A stretch of DNA of 64,000 nucleotides from Duganella levis (GTDB taxonomy: Bacteria > Pseudomonadota > Gammaproteobacteria > Burkholderiales > Burkholderiaceae_D), in contig NZ_WWCT01000001.1 in assembly GCF_009857605.1 (NCBI RefSeq), forward strand, positions 310,001-374,000, given 5' to 3'. Shown one piece after another: positions 50,792-60,536 of this stretch (the stretch's first letter is position 1; the number at the start of each line of letters is the position of its first letter). Both the position numbers and the translations under genes were made by a program. The notes under the pieces are model-generated. The model searched no databases. It was given only the letters and a program-made list of their open reading frames with translations, and was not told the origin of the DNA.

Positions 50792-52071
50792 CACAACCTC
50801 CATACGCTGAGGCCGCTGCTGCGCAGTGGCGCCGGGTCAAATTGCGATTTCAGGTCGATGAAGCAGCCGCTGGGAGCGATCTTGTCCAGCATCTGGCGCA
50901 GCGGCCGCGCCGCCAGTTCGCGATGGGCGACCGCGCTGATCACGGCTTCCGCAGCCGGCAAGTCGTCCCAGGCCTCCAGCCGTACGCCGTATTCGTGCAG
51001 GGCTTCGTCGGCGTCCGCCACCGGGTCGTGGACGTGGACCTGCAAGCCGTAGGATTCCAGCTCACGGATCAAGTCGCCCACCTTGGAGTTGCGCAAATCC
51101 GGGCAATTTTCCTTGAACGTCAGGCCCAGGACGTTGACGTGGCAGCCCTTGAGCTTGAAGCCGGCGCGCACCATTTCCTTGACCGTTTTCTCGGCCACAA
51201 ACTTGGCCATGCTGTCGTTGATGCGGCGGCCGGCCAGGATCACGTCCGGGTGGTAGCCCAGCATGACGGCCTTGTGGGTCAGGTAATACGGATCGACGCC
51301 GATGCAGTGCCCGCCCACCAGGCCCGGCCGGAACGGCAGGAAATTCCACTTGGTGCCGGCGGCTTGCAGCACTTCCAGTGTGTCGATGTCGAGCCGGTCG
51401 AAGATGATGGCCAGCTCGTTCATCAGCGCGATGTTCAGGTCGCGCTGGGTATTTTCGATGACTTTGGCGGCCTCGGCCACCTTGATGCTGGAGGCGCGAT
51501 GGACGCCCGCATCGACTACCTGTTCATACAAGGCGGCGACCCGTTCCAATGTGACGGCATCGTCGCCGGACACGACTTTGCGGATGGTCGACAGCCGATG
51601 CTCCTGGTCGCCGGGATTGATGCGCTCGGGCGAAAAGCCGACATGGAAATCGCGCTGCCAGCGCAGGCCCGAGCATCGCTCCAGGATCGGGATGCAAATC
51701 TCTTCCGTCGCACCGGGATACACGGTGGATTCGTAGACAATCACCGCGCCGGCCTTCATATGCTGCCCCACCGCCCGGCTGGCTGCGGACAAGGCGCTGA
51801 AGTCCGGATTGTGCGCCTCATCCACCGGCGTCGGCACTGCCACGATGATGTAATCGGCTTCCGCCAGCGCCACCGGGTCGCAGCCCATTTCCAGCCAGCG
51901 CGCGTCGGCGAACTGCGCGGCGCTGACCTCGCCGGCCGGATCAAGGCCGCGCCGGTAACTCGCCACCTTGCGCGCCGACAGATCCAGTCCGATGGTGCGG
52001 CGGCGCGTGCCAAACGCCACCGCCAGCGACAAACCCACATATCCCAGTCCGACTACGGCAACAACTTCCAT
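50791..52071 (-). CDS. wbpO: UDP-N-acetyl-hexosamine 6-dehydrogenase (WbpO/TviB-like)
   Basis: This is a 426-residue nucleotide-sugar dehydrogenase: NAD motif [77 protein letters not shown], and the catalytic Cys in [16 protein letters not shown]. The close match to the WbpO/TviB group over the UDP-glucose dehydrogenases makes UDP-GlcNAc or UDP-GalNAc the likely substrate, giving the uronic acid. It is transcribed away from prsT, across a shared 133-bp control region. Confidence 0.93.
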   Translation of the reverse strand: MEVVAVVGLGYVGLSLAVAFGTRRRTIGLDLSARKVASYRRGLDPAGEVSAAQFADARWLEMGCDPVALAEADYIIVAVPTPVDEAHNPDFSALSAASRAVGQHMKAGAVIVYESTVYPGATEEICIPILERCSGLRWQRDFHVGFSPERINPGDQEHRLSTIRKVVSGDDAVTLERVAALYEQVVDAGVHRASSIKVAEAAKVIENTQRDLNIALMNELAIIFDRLDIDTLEVLQAAGTKWNFLPFRPGLVGGHCIGVDPYYLTHKAVMLGYHPDVILAGRRINDSMAKFVAEKTVKEMVRAGFKLKGCHVNVLGLTFKENCPDLRNSKVGDLIRELESYGLQVHVHDPVADADEALHEYGVRLEAWDDLPAAEAVISAVAHRELAARPLRQMLDKIAPSGCFIDLKSQFDPAPLRSSGLSVWRL

Positions 52072-52204
52072 TTAGACACCTCGTTTTGGAGTATTCATCA
52101 GCTACGTCAACTGATTCTACGAGCGCCTTTTGCTTGGCCGTTTGAGGTCGATCAACGAGTGCCGCGCCGATCGTTCCTACTCTAGGGTTTTCGAGGAGAT
52201 TGTC

Positions 52205-54754
52205 ATGGCGTTGTTGCGTGTCTGGTGGATGGTGCTGTTGCTGGCCGCTTGCAGCCGCACGCACAGCGAAAATGATCTGATGGCGGAAGCCAGCAAATAC
52301 ATGGCGCGCGGCGAATCCAAGGCTGCGGTGATCCAGCTGAAGAATGCGTTGCAGCAAGCGCCGTCCAACGGCCAGGCGCGCTTGATGCTGGGCCAGCTTT
52401 ATCTCGATACCGGCGATGTGCAATCCGCCGACAAGGAACTGCGTCGGGCGCTGGAGCTGGGCGTCAATCCCGGCGCGGTGCGGCCCTTGCTGGGCAAAGC
52501 GTTGCTGCAACTGGGGCAATATCAAAAACTGCTGGACGACATTCCTGCCGACGAGCAGCAGCCGCAGTCGCAGGCACTGCGCGGTCATGCGCTGCTGGGC
52601 CTGAACCGGCTGGACGAGGGCCGCGCGGCCTTTGCGCAGATCATGCTGCGCCATCCGGATAGTCCGCCAGCACTGTTGGGCCTGGCACGGCTGGCGCTCA
52701 TGGAAGGCAACCGGGAAGACGCGCTGGCGCAGGTACAGAAAGTACTGACCCAGCAGCCCGACAACCTCGACGGACTGCGGCTCAAGGGCGATATCCTGCG
52801 CATGTTGAACAAGAACGACGAGGCGTTGCTGGCCTACCAGCGCATCCTGCAACTGAATCCGGTGCAATTGCAGCCGCATGTGGACATCGCCAATCTCTAC
52901 ATCCAGTCCGGCAAGCTGGCGGAGGCGCGCAAGGAACTGGTCATCGCCCGTCAGTCGCAGCCCAACAGCCTGATGCTGATTTATACGCTGGCCTTGCTGG
53001 AGTTCCGTGAAAACAAAATGACGGCGGCGCAAGATCACCTGGCGATGGTGCTGCGTGCAGCGCCCGAACATTTGCCGAGCAACCTGTTGATGGGCGCGGT
53101 ACTGCGCAGCAAAGGTTCTTACACGCAGGCGGAGCAGCATCTACGCAAATTCCTGGAAGCCAATCCCGGCCATGCTTACGCCAGCAAGCTCCTGGCGTCC
53201 ACGCTGCTGAATAGCGGTTCGCCGCAACAGGCGCTGGCGATTGTCGAGCCGATGTTTGACAGCCAGCAGCAGGACCCGGAAATGATGTCGCTGGCCGGCG
53301 AGCTGTACATGCGTTTGCGCCAGTACGCCAAATCGGCGGAATATTTTGAGCGCGCCAGCAAGTTGTCGCCGCAGGCGCCGATGGTGTACGCGGCACTGGC
53401 CATGAGTCATATGGGGCTGGGAGACAACCAGCGCGCCGTGGCCGAACTGGAGCATGCAGCCGGGCTGGACAGTAAATCATCCCGGGTCGCCACCTTGCTG
53501 GTACTGAGCCAGGTTCGTAACCGGCAATTCGACAAGGCGCTGGAAACGGCCAAGCGGCTGGAGGTGCAATCGCCGCAGAATCCCATGGTGCAAAACCTGA
53601 AAGGCGGTGTACTGCTGATGATCAAGGATCTCCCTGCGGCGCGCGCCAGCTTTGAACGGGCGCTGGCCATCGATCCGCTGTTCATTCCCGCGCTGGATAA
53701 CCTGACCAATATGGACTTGAAGGAAAACAAACCGGAGCTTGCCCGCAAGCGCATGGAAACCATACTGGCCAAGCATCCGAACAACGTCGATCTGCTGACG
53801 GCGCTAGGCGATTTCGCTATCAGCCAGGGCCAGCTGAAACAGGCGCAGGCATGGCTGGAACGGGCCGCGCAGGTGCAGCCGGATGCACTGGAGCCATCGA
53901 TGAAACTGGCACAGTTTTACTCCCGCAATAACGAGGTGCAGAAGGCGCTGCTGCTGGGACAGAAGCTGCTGGCCACCAATCCCACCAATCCACAGGTGGT
54001 GACGCTGGTGGCGGCCTTGCAGTCGCGCGTGGGCCAGGGCGACGCCGCGCTGGACAGCTGGAGCAAACTGGCGGCGCTACAACCAAACTCGGCGCTGATA
54101 CAACACCAGCTGGCCGGCGCGCGCGCCGAAGTCAACGACAAGGAAGGTGCGATGCAGGCACTCAACAAGGCGTTGACGCTGTATCAGGAAGCCTACGACA
54201 AGCAACCCAGCGGGCCGGCCCTGCTGGCACTGTACGGCGCGCTGATTCAGGCCGGCAAGACCGAGGAGGCGCGTTCACGCGTGCAGCAATGGTTGTCCAC
54301 GCACGCCAGTGACGTCACCACCCGGGTCTATTTTGCCAGCAGCCTGTTGGCACAGAAAGACTATCCGGCTGCCGCCGCGCAGTTCGAACAGGTGCTGAAG
54401 CAGGTGCCGATGCAGCCGGTGGCGCTGAATAACCTGGCCTGGCTGTACCAGCAACGGCACGATCCGCGCGCGCTGGACCTGGCTCAAAAGGCGCACAACA
54501 TCGCGCCCAACAGCGCCACCGTTACCGATACGCTGGCCTGGATTCTGGTTGAACAAGGCCAGCTCGACCGCGCGCTGCCGCTGTTGAAGCAGGCAACGGC
54601 GCAAGTGCCCGACAATGCGGAAATCCGCTATCACTATGGTGTGGCCCTGTCCAAATCCGGCGACAAGCGCGGCGCACGCGAACAGCTGGAACCATTGCTG
54701 GCAGCGAAGGGCTTCGAACGCCGCGACGCCGTACTCAGCTTGCTGGCGCAATAA
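52205..54754 (+). CDS. prsT: PEP-CTERM/XrtA system TPR-repeat lipoprotein PrsT
   Basis: This is an 849-residue protein. ATG 52205 gives a lipoprotein signal (MALLRVWWMVLLLAACS, Cys17); a longer frame from 52130 lacks such a signal. About twenty TPR units follow, starting at NDLMAEASKYMARGESKAAVIQLKNALQQAPSNGQARLMLGQLY. Size, lipobox and repeat style fit PrsT, the periplasmic TPR scaffold coded beside XrtA/EpsH exosortase-type exopolysaccharide genes. The polysaccharide ligase-like gene starts five bases later. Confidence 0.87.
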   Translation: MALLRVWWMVLLLAACSRTHSENDLMAEASKYMARGESKAAVIQLKNALQQAPSNGQARLMLGQLYLDTGDVQSADKELRRALELGVNPGAVRPLLGKALLQLGQYQKLLDDIPADEQQPQSQALRGHALLGLNRLDEGRAAFAQIMLRHPDSPPALLGLARLALMEGNREDALAQVQKVLTQQPDNLDGLRLKGDILRMLNKNDEALLAYQRILQLNPVQLQPHVDIANLYIQSGKLAEARKELVIARQSQPNSLMLIYTLALLEFRENKMTAAQDHLAMVLRAAPEHLPSNLLMGAVLRSKGSYTQAEQHLRKFLEANPGHAYASKLLASTLLNSGSPQQALAIVEPMFDSQQQDPEMMSLAGELYMRLRQYAKSAEYFERASKLSPQAPMVYAALAMSHMGLGDNQRAVAELEHAAGLDSKSSRVATLLVLSQVRNRQFDKALETAKRLEVQSPQNPMVQNLKGGVLLMIKDLPAARASFERALAIDPLFIPALDNLTNMDLKENKPELARKRMETILAKHPNNVDLLTALGDFAISQGQLKQAQAWLERAAQVQPDALEPSMKLAQFYSRNNEVQKALLLGQKLLATNPTNPQVVTLVAALQSRVGQGDAALDSWSKLAALQPNSALIQHQLAGARAEVNDKEGAMQALNKALTLYQEAYDKQPSGPALLALYGALIQAGKTEEARSRVQQWLSTHASDVTTRVYFASSLLAQKDYPAAAAQFEQVLKQVPMQPVALNNLAWLYQQRHDPRALDLAQKAHNIAPNSATVTDTLAWILVEQGQLDRALPLLKQATAQVPDNAEIRYHYGVALSKSGDKRGAREQLEPLLAAKGFERRDAVLSLLAQ

Positions 54755-54759
54755 AGCCT

Positions 54760-56715
54760 ATGTCGGTACGCGTCGCTTGCGCCAAGACGGCGGCGGTCGG
54801 CTTCCTGGCCAGCCTGGGCTGCTCGCTTGCCGTCTATCCGCTGGCGGGACACTGGCTGCTGCCCGTGCTGGCCGCCTATGGATTGCTGCTCTGGTGGCGG
54901 CCGGCATTGTGGTTGCTCGCCCTGCCCGCGCTGTTGCCGATATTAGATCTCGCGCCGCTGACCGGCTGGTTCTTTCTGGAAGAAATCGACCTGCTGCTGA
55001 TGCTGACGGCCGCGATCACCTACTGGCGCCTGCCGCCCGACACCGCCGATCTGCCGCACTGGCCGCTGCTGTTCCGCCTGGGGCTGTTCCTATTGGCGAT
55101 AGCCTGCGCGACAGGCTTATGGCGCGGCTTGCAGCCGCTGTCATCAGTAGACGTGAACACCTTCAACAACTACCTGAGTCCCGCCAATGCCCTGCGTGTC
55201 GCTAAAGGCTGGCTGTGGACGCTGGTGCTGTTGCCGCCGCTGCGCCAGGCTGCCGGCGCCCAATGCCAGGGAATACGAGATTATCTGCTGCCAGGCATGC
55301 TGTTGGGCCTGTTGATGGTGACGGCTGCGGCCATCCGTGAGCGCATGCAATTTCCCGGACTGCTGAACTTTTCCAGCGACTACCGCATCAGCGCCCCCTT
55401 TTCCGCCATGCACACCGGCGGCGCCGCGCTGGACGCTTATCTGGCGCTGAGCACACCCTTGCTGGCGGTCTGGCTGTTGGAACGTAACGCGCCGTTACGC
55501 AACGTCGCCGCCCTTGCCCTGTTGCCGTTGGCACTGTATGCCGGGCTGGCGACATTTTCACGCGGACTGTATCTGGCGCTGGCAGTCGCCATCATCATCC
55601 TGACCGCCGGTGTGGCGCTGCGCCGGCCGCTGATCCTGTTGACGGGGGCAGCGATATTATTGCCGCTGGACGTCGCTTTCCGCGTGGGCGGCTACCGCCT
55701 CTACGCGCTGCTCCTGCTCTTGATCAGCCTGATCATGGTGGCCGCCAACCGGCGTCGCGCGACGATGGCCCTGGCCGGCCTGCTGGTGCTCAGCCCGATG
55801 GTGCCGATTTATCATGGCTATTACGTCAACCAGCGCTTTAGTACCGTCACCAGCGACTGGTCCGCCCGCCTCCGTCATTGGCGACAGACACTGGCAATGA
55901 TGGACGATGACGCCGTCACGCCATGGCTCGGCATGGGACTCGGCACGTTTCCGGTGACCTACTTCTGGCGCAATCCCCAGCGCGAAGTGCCGCCCAGCTA
56001 TCAATTCGTGGATCAAGGGCCGAACCGGCATGTGCGGTTGGCCGCCGGCGAATACGCAGCGGGCTACGGCGAGCTGCTGCGTCTGCTGCAAACGGTGCAT
56101 ATCGTCCCCGGCCAGCACTACATGCTGGGCGTGGATGTCTGGAACAATGGGCCGCCCGGCTTTTTGCAAGTCAACTTGTGCCAGCGGCAGTTGCTGTACC
56201 CGCAAAGCTGCGTGGTAACGCCACTGCGCCAGATTCCGCACGCGCCGGAGTGGCAGCGTTACGTGTTCCCGCTGCATGCCGGCATACTTGGCAGCGATGG
56301 CCTCCCCGTCAAGCTGGAAATCGCTGCGGAAGGCCAGCGGGCGATGCTTGATATCGACAACATCAGCCTGCGCACCGTTACCGACGGCCATGAGCTGCTG
56401 CGCAACGGCAGCTTTTCCGACGCCAACAACTACTGGTTCTTCAGCAGCGACCGCAACCACCTGCCCTGGCATATCAAGAATCTCGGCCTTAACCTGTATT
56501 TCGAAATGGGCTGGCCAGGCGTGCTCAGCTACACCCTGCTGCTGCTGGGTGCGGCTGCCACTGTGCTGCGGCAGGGCGATACCGCCTGGCTGGCCGCGCT
56601 GGCCGCCTTTCTCGTCGTCGGCCTGTTCGACAGCCTGATCGATGTCCCCCGAATCACCCTGCTGTCGACGCTGTTGCTGTGCGCGGCAGCTTTGCAAGCA
56701 AGGAATCCATCATGA
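54760..56715 (+). CDS. O-antigen ligase/polymerase (Wzy)-like membrane protein
   Basis: This is a 651-residue protein with about ten transmembrane segments in its first 370 residues (for example RPALWLLALPALLPILDLAPL, LALAVAIIILTAGVALRRP). The large soluble loop around TPWLGMGLGTFPVTYFWRNPQREVPPSY carries the Wzy_C/WaaL-type pattern. Residues about 400-570 form a periplasmic beta-rich insert containing carbohydrate-binding-like sequence (GQHYMLGVDVWNNG, VKLEIAAEGQRAMLDIDNISL). Stop and next start overlap (ATGA). It is likely the polymerase or ligase of the exopolysaccharide. Confidence 0.78.
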   Translation: MSVRVACAKTAAVGFLASLGCSLAVYPLAGHWLLPVLAAYGLLLWWRPALWLLALPALLPILDLAPLTGWFFLEEIDLLLMLTAAITYWRLPPDTADLPHWPLLFRLGLFLLAIACATGLWRGLQPLSSVDVNTFNNYLSPANALRVAKGWLWTLVLLPPLRQAAGAQCQGIRDYLLPGMLLGLLMVTAAAIRERMQFPGLLNFSSDYRISAPFSAMHTGGAALDAYLALSTPLLAVWLLERNAPLRNVAALALLPLALYAGLATFSRGLYLALAVAIIILTAGVALRRPLILLTGAAILLPLDVAFRVGGYRLYALLLLLISLIMVAANRRRATMALAGLLVLSPMVPIYHGYYVNQRFSTVTSDWSARLRHWRQTLAMMDDDAVTPWLGMGLGTFPVTYFWRNPQREVPPSYQFVDQGPNRHVRLAAGEYAAGYGELLRLLQTVHIVPGQHYMLGVDVWNNGPPGFLQVNLCQRQLLYPQSCVVTPLRQIPHAPEWQRYVFPLHAGILGSDGLPVKLEIAAEGQRAMLDIDNISLRTVTDGHELLRNGSFSDANNYWFFSSDRNHLPWHIKNLGLNLYFEMGWPGVLSYTLLLLGAAATVLRQGDTAWLAALAAFLVVGLFDSLIDVPRITLLSTLLLCAAALQARNPS

Positions 56716-57476
56716 CCACGTTATACCGCCTGTTGCTATTGTTCAGCCTGCTGACCAGCAGCGCCCGCGCCGACGACCTGATACAGATGATCGAGGCAGT
56801 CAAACCGTCGGTGGTCGGCATTGGCAGCCTGCAGCAGACGCGCGGCCCCGCTGTCAGCTTTATCGGCACCGGTTTCGTCATCGGCGATGGTTACACCGTG
56901 GTCACGGCGGCGCACGTCGTCAACGACCTGGTCAATAAAGGCCAGACCGCCACGCTGGGCGTGCTGGTGCGTAGCGGCGAAACCGCGCATTTCCGCGCCG
57001 CATCGCTGATCGCCATGGACAAGGACCATGACCTGGCGCGTTTGCGCATCACCAAAGGCAGCGCCTTGCCGGCACTGCGCATTGGCGATTCCAGCAAGGT
57101 ACGCGAAGGCAAGGCGCTGGCCTTCATGGGCTTCCCGCTCGGCATGGTGCTCGGCTTGAACCACGTGACGCACCGCTGCATCGTCTCCGCCATCACGCCC
57201 TTGGCCACACCGGCGATCACCGCCAAACAGCTGGACGGCAAAACCGCCCAGATACTGCAAAAGCCCGTCTACGCCGTGTTCCAGCTGGACGGCACGGCCT
57301 ATCCGGGCAGCAGCGGCAGCCCACTATTCGATCCGGCCACCGGCGAGGTGGTCGGCGTGGTCAACATGGTGTTCGTCAAGGGCGTGAAGGAATCGGCGAT
57401 CACGGCCCCCAGCGGCATCACCTATGCGATTCCCGCCAACTATCTCAAGTTGCCCCCGACAACAGACGGCCAGTAA
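56712..57476 (+). CDS. Secreted trypsin-like serine protease (S1C/Htr-like, no PDZ)
   Basis: This is a 254-residue protein with a signal peptide (TSSARA-DDL). The catalytic triad is complete: His in VVTAAHVVND, Asp in DKDHDLARLRI, Ser in YPGSSGSPLFDPATGEVVGVVN. There is no PDZ domain. It overlaps the ligase-like gene by four bases, so it belongs to the exopolysaccharide operon and may process a secretion or anchoring partner. Its 3' end overlaps the convergent FeeM-like gene by 32 bp. Confidence 0.87.
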   Translation: MTTLYRLLLLFSLLTSSARADDLIQMIEAVKPSVVGIGSLQQTRGPAVSFIGTGFVIGDGYTVVTAAHVVNDLVNKGQTATLGVLVRSGETAHFRAASLIAMDKDHDLARLRITKGSALPALRIGDSSKVREGKALAFMGFPLGMVLGLNHVTHRCIVSAITPLATPAITAKQLDGKTAQILQKPVYAVFQLDGTAYPGSSGSPLFDPATGEVVGVVNMVFVKGVKESAITAPSGITYAIPANYLKLPPTTDGQ

Positions 57477-58188
57477 TACCGGGTTCGTCCCAGATCGGGA
57501 AAAAGTACGGATAGAACGAGCGTTCATTGCCATGCTGCTCCATCAGGCCGCCGAATTTCCGGATCTGCTCGCCCATATACTCCAGCTCCAGCCGCAGCAG
57601 CACGGCCGGCGCGCCGACCCGTGTACAGTCACGGGTGCCGCCAAAGTCGCGAAAACCCAGCATGCGCTTGTAAAACATCACGTGGCGCGGGTTCACTTCA
57701 ATCACATAGTCGGTATAACCATGGATGTTGCGGGCATAAATATAGGAAATATGGATCAGCGCGGCAAACACGCGCTTGGAAACGCCTTTGTCGATGGCCA
57801 GGCGGGACGGTTCGCACAGGCGACGGTGCTGCCCGCGCAGGTCATCCAGTTTGTCGCGGAAATTTTCATCGGCCGGCAGGCCGATTTCGTCATTGTCCAG
57901 ACACAAGGACATGGTGCCGACCACCTCGCCGCCGGTCTCGGCAAACAATGTGATCTTGTTGGGAGCGTGAATCGCGGTGGGATCGACTGAATAGCCCCGC
58001 CAGCCATACATCTTTTTCAGCAGCAGGCTGGCTGCTTCGCGTCGCCCCTGCGAATTGGCCATGCGGATGTGAAAAATTTGCTGGTCCAATGGGTGGTCTA
58101 ACGCGGCCTCGGCCTTACCTTCGCCGACAACGAGGTCGCGCATTTCGCTCTCGACCTCGAAAGAAACAATAGCATCGTCATAGTGCAC
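57445..58188 (-). CDS. N-acyl amino acid synthase FeeM-type / PEP-CTERM-associated acyltransferase
   Basis: This is a 247-residue protein with a GTG start at 58188 and AGGAAG about seven bases upstream. The GNAT-like pattern covers HIRMANSQGRREAASLLLKKMYGWRGY, TLFAETGGEVVGTMSLCLDNDEIGLPADENFRDKLDDLR, CEPSRLAIDKGVSKRVFAALIHISYIYARNIHGYTDYVIEVNPRHVMFYKRMLGF. FeeM-like enzymes transfer a fatty acyl group from acyl-ACP to an amino acid; a subgroup is found in XrtA loci. It is transcribed against the neighbouring exopolysaccharide genes. Confidence 0.82.
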   Translation of the reverse strand: MHYDDAIVSFEVESEMRDLVVGEGKAEAALDHPLDQQIFHIRMANSQGRREAASLLLKKMYGWRGYSVDPTAIHAPNKITLFAETGGEVVGTMSLCLDNDEIGLPADENFRDKLDDLRGQHRRLCEPSRLAIDKGVSKRVFAALIHISYIYARNIHGYTDYVIEVNPRHVMFYKRMLGFRDFGGTRDCTRVGAPAVLLRLELEYMGEQIRKFGGLMEQHGNERSFYPYFFPIWDEPGITGRLLSGAT

Positions 58189-58278
58189 GGTTGGCTTCCT
58201 ATCAGGTGGATGTATTCATGAGACACCACGCTGAGTTGAAGAGTTCCCGCAATTTGAAATTTATTTCTGCATCCCCTG

Positions 58279-58878
58279 CTAGAACCATCCTTCCGGTATC
58301 ACCAGAATATCGCCCGGAAGTACCGCCACGTTGGCGGAAATATCGCCGTCACGCAACAAATCTTGCAAGCGCACGGGCACGCTCTGGCGCTGCCCGTCCA
58401 CCGTGCGGATGATGTTGGCCTTGTTGCCTGCCGCAAAGTCGGTAATGCCGCCGACCGCGATCAGCACATCCATCAGCGACATGCCCTGGCGGTAGGCCAG
58501 CGCCTGCGGCCGCGCCGCCTGGCCGATCACCCGGATCTGCTGCGTGTACGGGCCGACAAAGCTGGTCACGATCACCGTCACCATCGGCTGCTGAATGTAT
58601 TTACCGAGCGCCTTTTCAATATCGCGCGCCAGTTCGGTGGCGGTCTTGCCGGCCGCCTGCAAATCCTCCACCAGCGGCGTGGTGATTTTGCCGTCCGGCC
58701 GCACCGGCACGCTCAGCGACACCTCCGGATTACGCCAGACATTGATATTCACCGTGTCGCCGGCGCCAATCTGGTAATCGCCCTGTAGCGGCACCGGTGG
58801 CGGCTCATCCAGCGAGCCGCCGCGATGGGCACAGCCCGCCAGCAACATGGTCAACAGCCAACAAATCAACGCACGCAT
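58279..58878 (-). CDS. Wza-type polysaccharide export lipoprotein (XrtA-associated)
   Basis: This is a 199-residue protein with a lipoprotein signal (LLTMLLAGC, Cys16) and the polysaccharide-export domain: YQIGAGDTVNINVWRNPEVSLSVPVRPDGKITTPLVEDLQAAGKTATELARDIEKALGKYI, then VIGQAARPQALAYRQGMSLMDVLIAVGGIT. The length fits the short PEP-CTERM-type export proteins, which form the outer-membrane channel for the polymer. A strong GGAGG Shine-Dalgarno precedes the ATG. It is divergent from the chain-length gene. Confidence 0.9.
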   Translation of the reverse strand: MRALICWLLTMLLAGCAHRGGSLDEPPPVPLQGDYQIGAGDTVNINVWRNPEVSLSVPVRPDGKITTPLVEDLQAAGKTATELARDIEKALGKYIQQPMVTVIVTSFVGPYTQQIRVIGQAARPQALAYRQGMSLMDVLIAVGGITDFAAGNKANIIRTVDGQRQSVPVRLQDLLRDGDISANVAVLPGDILVIPEGWF

Positions 58879-59002
58879 GATATTTCCTCCTCATCGCCAT
58901 GATTCAGAAATCTCGCCGCCCTCTACTTGATATGCCTCAACGACTGTCCAGTTGAGAAAAATATAATTTGAGTCCTGCCGTCCCTTACTGGAGAGTTGCA
59001 AT

Positions 59003-60526
59003 ATGGAGGAGCTCATCAGCCAGCTGGTATCCAGCCTGAAAGGGATCTGGAAGTATCGCTGGTACGCCGTTTCCGCCGCCTGGCTGGTCGCCGCGCTGGG
59101 CTGGGCCAAGGTGGCCATGCTGCCGGACGACTACCAGACCACCGCGCGCGTGTTTGTCGACACGCAAAGCATACTCAAGCCCCTGCTGGCGGGCATGACC
59201 AGCATGCCCAACGTCGAACAGCAGGTGTCCATCATGAGCCGAACCTTACTGAGCCGCCCCAATGTCGAGCGCGTCATGCGCATGGTGGACCTGGACATCA
59301 GCGCCCGCACGCCGCGCGAGCAGCAACAGCAACTGGATGAGCTGATGAACAAGATCCGCATCAACGGCACCGGCAACCTCGACATTTACACCATCACCTA
59401 CAACAACCGCAATCCGCGCATCGTGCGCGACGTGGTGCAATCGCTGCTGACCATTTTTGTCGAAGGCAGCTTCAAGGGCAAGAGCGGCGAAACCCGCAAG
59501 GCCGTGCAATTCATCGACGACCAGATCAAGCTCTACGAAGACAAGCTGTCGACGGCGGAAAACAGCGTCAAGGAATTCCGCCTGAAGAACAATGGCCTGC
59601 TGCCGCGCCAGGGCATCGACTACAACAGCCAGCTGATGCAGTCGTCCGACGCGCTGAGCGCCGCCCGGCTGGAACTGGCCGAAGCCGAACAGGCCCGCAA
59701 CGCCATCAGCAACCAGATCACCGGAGACGAGCCCATCCTTGGCGCCGACCTCAATCCGTCCGCCATCGACAACCCGGATCTGGATGGCCGCATTTCCGCG
59801 CTGAACAAAAACCTGGATGCGCTACGCATGCAGTACACCGAACTGCATCCGGACATTGTGGCCGCCAAGCGGCTGGTGGCGCAGCTGGAAGCGCGCAAGG
59901 TCGAAGAAAGCAAGCTCAAGCAGAATGGCGATCCCGGCAAGAATTACAGCCCCATGTTGCAGCAGCTGAAAGTGGCGCAGACCGAGGCCGAGGCCCGCGT
60001 CGCCGCCATCACCGCCCGGGTACAGGAATACACATTGCGCCACCAGCGCCTGCTGAGCCAGGCCAACGCCGTGCCGGAAATCGAGACCGAGCTGGCCCAG
60101 CTCAACCGCGACTACCAGATCAACAAGGAAAACTATGAAAAACTGATCGGCCGGCGCGAGGCCGCCAAGCTGTCCGGCGACCTCAGCTCCACCACCGAGA
60201 TGATGTCGTTCAAGATCATCGACCCGCCCACCGTGCCGCTGACGCCGATCGGACCCAACCGGGTTCTGCTGTACACCATCACACTCGGCGCCGCGCTGCT
60301 GACCGGCGTCGCCGTGGCGTTGCTGATCAGCCAGGTACGGCCGACCTTCCTGAGTCCGCAGGAATTACGCGACCGTACCGGTCTGCCCGTGCTGGGCACG
60401 ATCGCCATGAACTGGACCCCGGCTGAGAGAACCAAGTGGCAACGCGGCAAATACGCGTTTGGCGCCGCCCTGAGTTGCCTGTTTGTCGCCTACGGCGGCG
60501 TGCTGGCGTCCGCCATACTGCGCTGA
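59003..60526 (+). CDS. XrtA-associated polysaccharide chain-length determinant (Wzz-like)
   Basis: This is a 507-residue polysaccharide co-polymerase. It has transmembrane helices at about 22-42 (YAVSAAWLVAALGWAKVAML) and about 420-442 (VLLYTITLGAALLTGVAVALLI) flanking a large coiled-coil periplasmic domain (AENSVKEFRLKNNG, LAEAEQARNAI, LVAQLEARKVEESKL). The proline-rich segment IDPPTVPLTPIGPNR precedes the second helix, as in Wzz proteins. It probably works with the kinase encoded next. Confidence 0.92.
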   Translation: MEELISQLVSSLKGIWKYRWYAVSAAWLVAALGWAKVAMLPDDYQTTARVFVDTQSILKPLLAGMTSMPNVEQQVSIMSRTLLSRPNVERVMRMVDLDISARTPREQQQQLDELMNKIRINGTGNLDIYTITYNNRNPRIVRDVVQSLLTIFVEGSFKGKSGETRKAVQFIDDQIKLYEDKLSTAENSVKEFRLKNNGLLPRQGIDYNSQLMQSSDALSAARLELAEAEQARNAISNQITGDEPILGADLNPSAIDNPDLDGRISALNKNLDALRMQYTELHPDIVAAKRLVAQLEARKVEESKLKQNGDPGKNYSPMLQQLKVAQTEAEARVAAITARVQEYTLRHQRLLSQANAVPEIETELAQLNRDYQINKENYEKLIGRREAAKLSGDLSSTTEMMSFKIIDPPTVPLTPIGPNRVLLYTITLGAALLTGVAVALLISQVRPTFLSPQELRDRTGLPVLGTIAMNWTPAERTKWQRGKYAFGAALSCLFVAYGGVLASAILR

Positions 60527-60536
60527 GGAAACCGCC

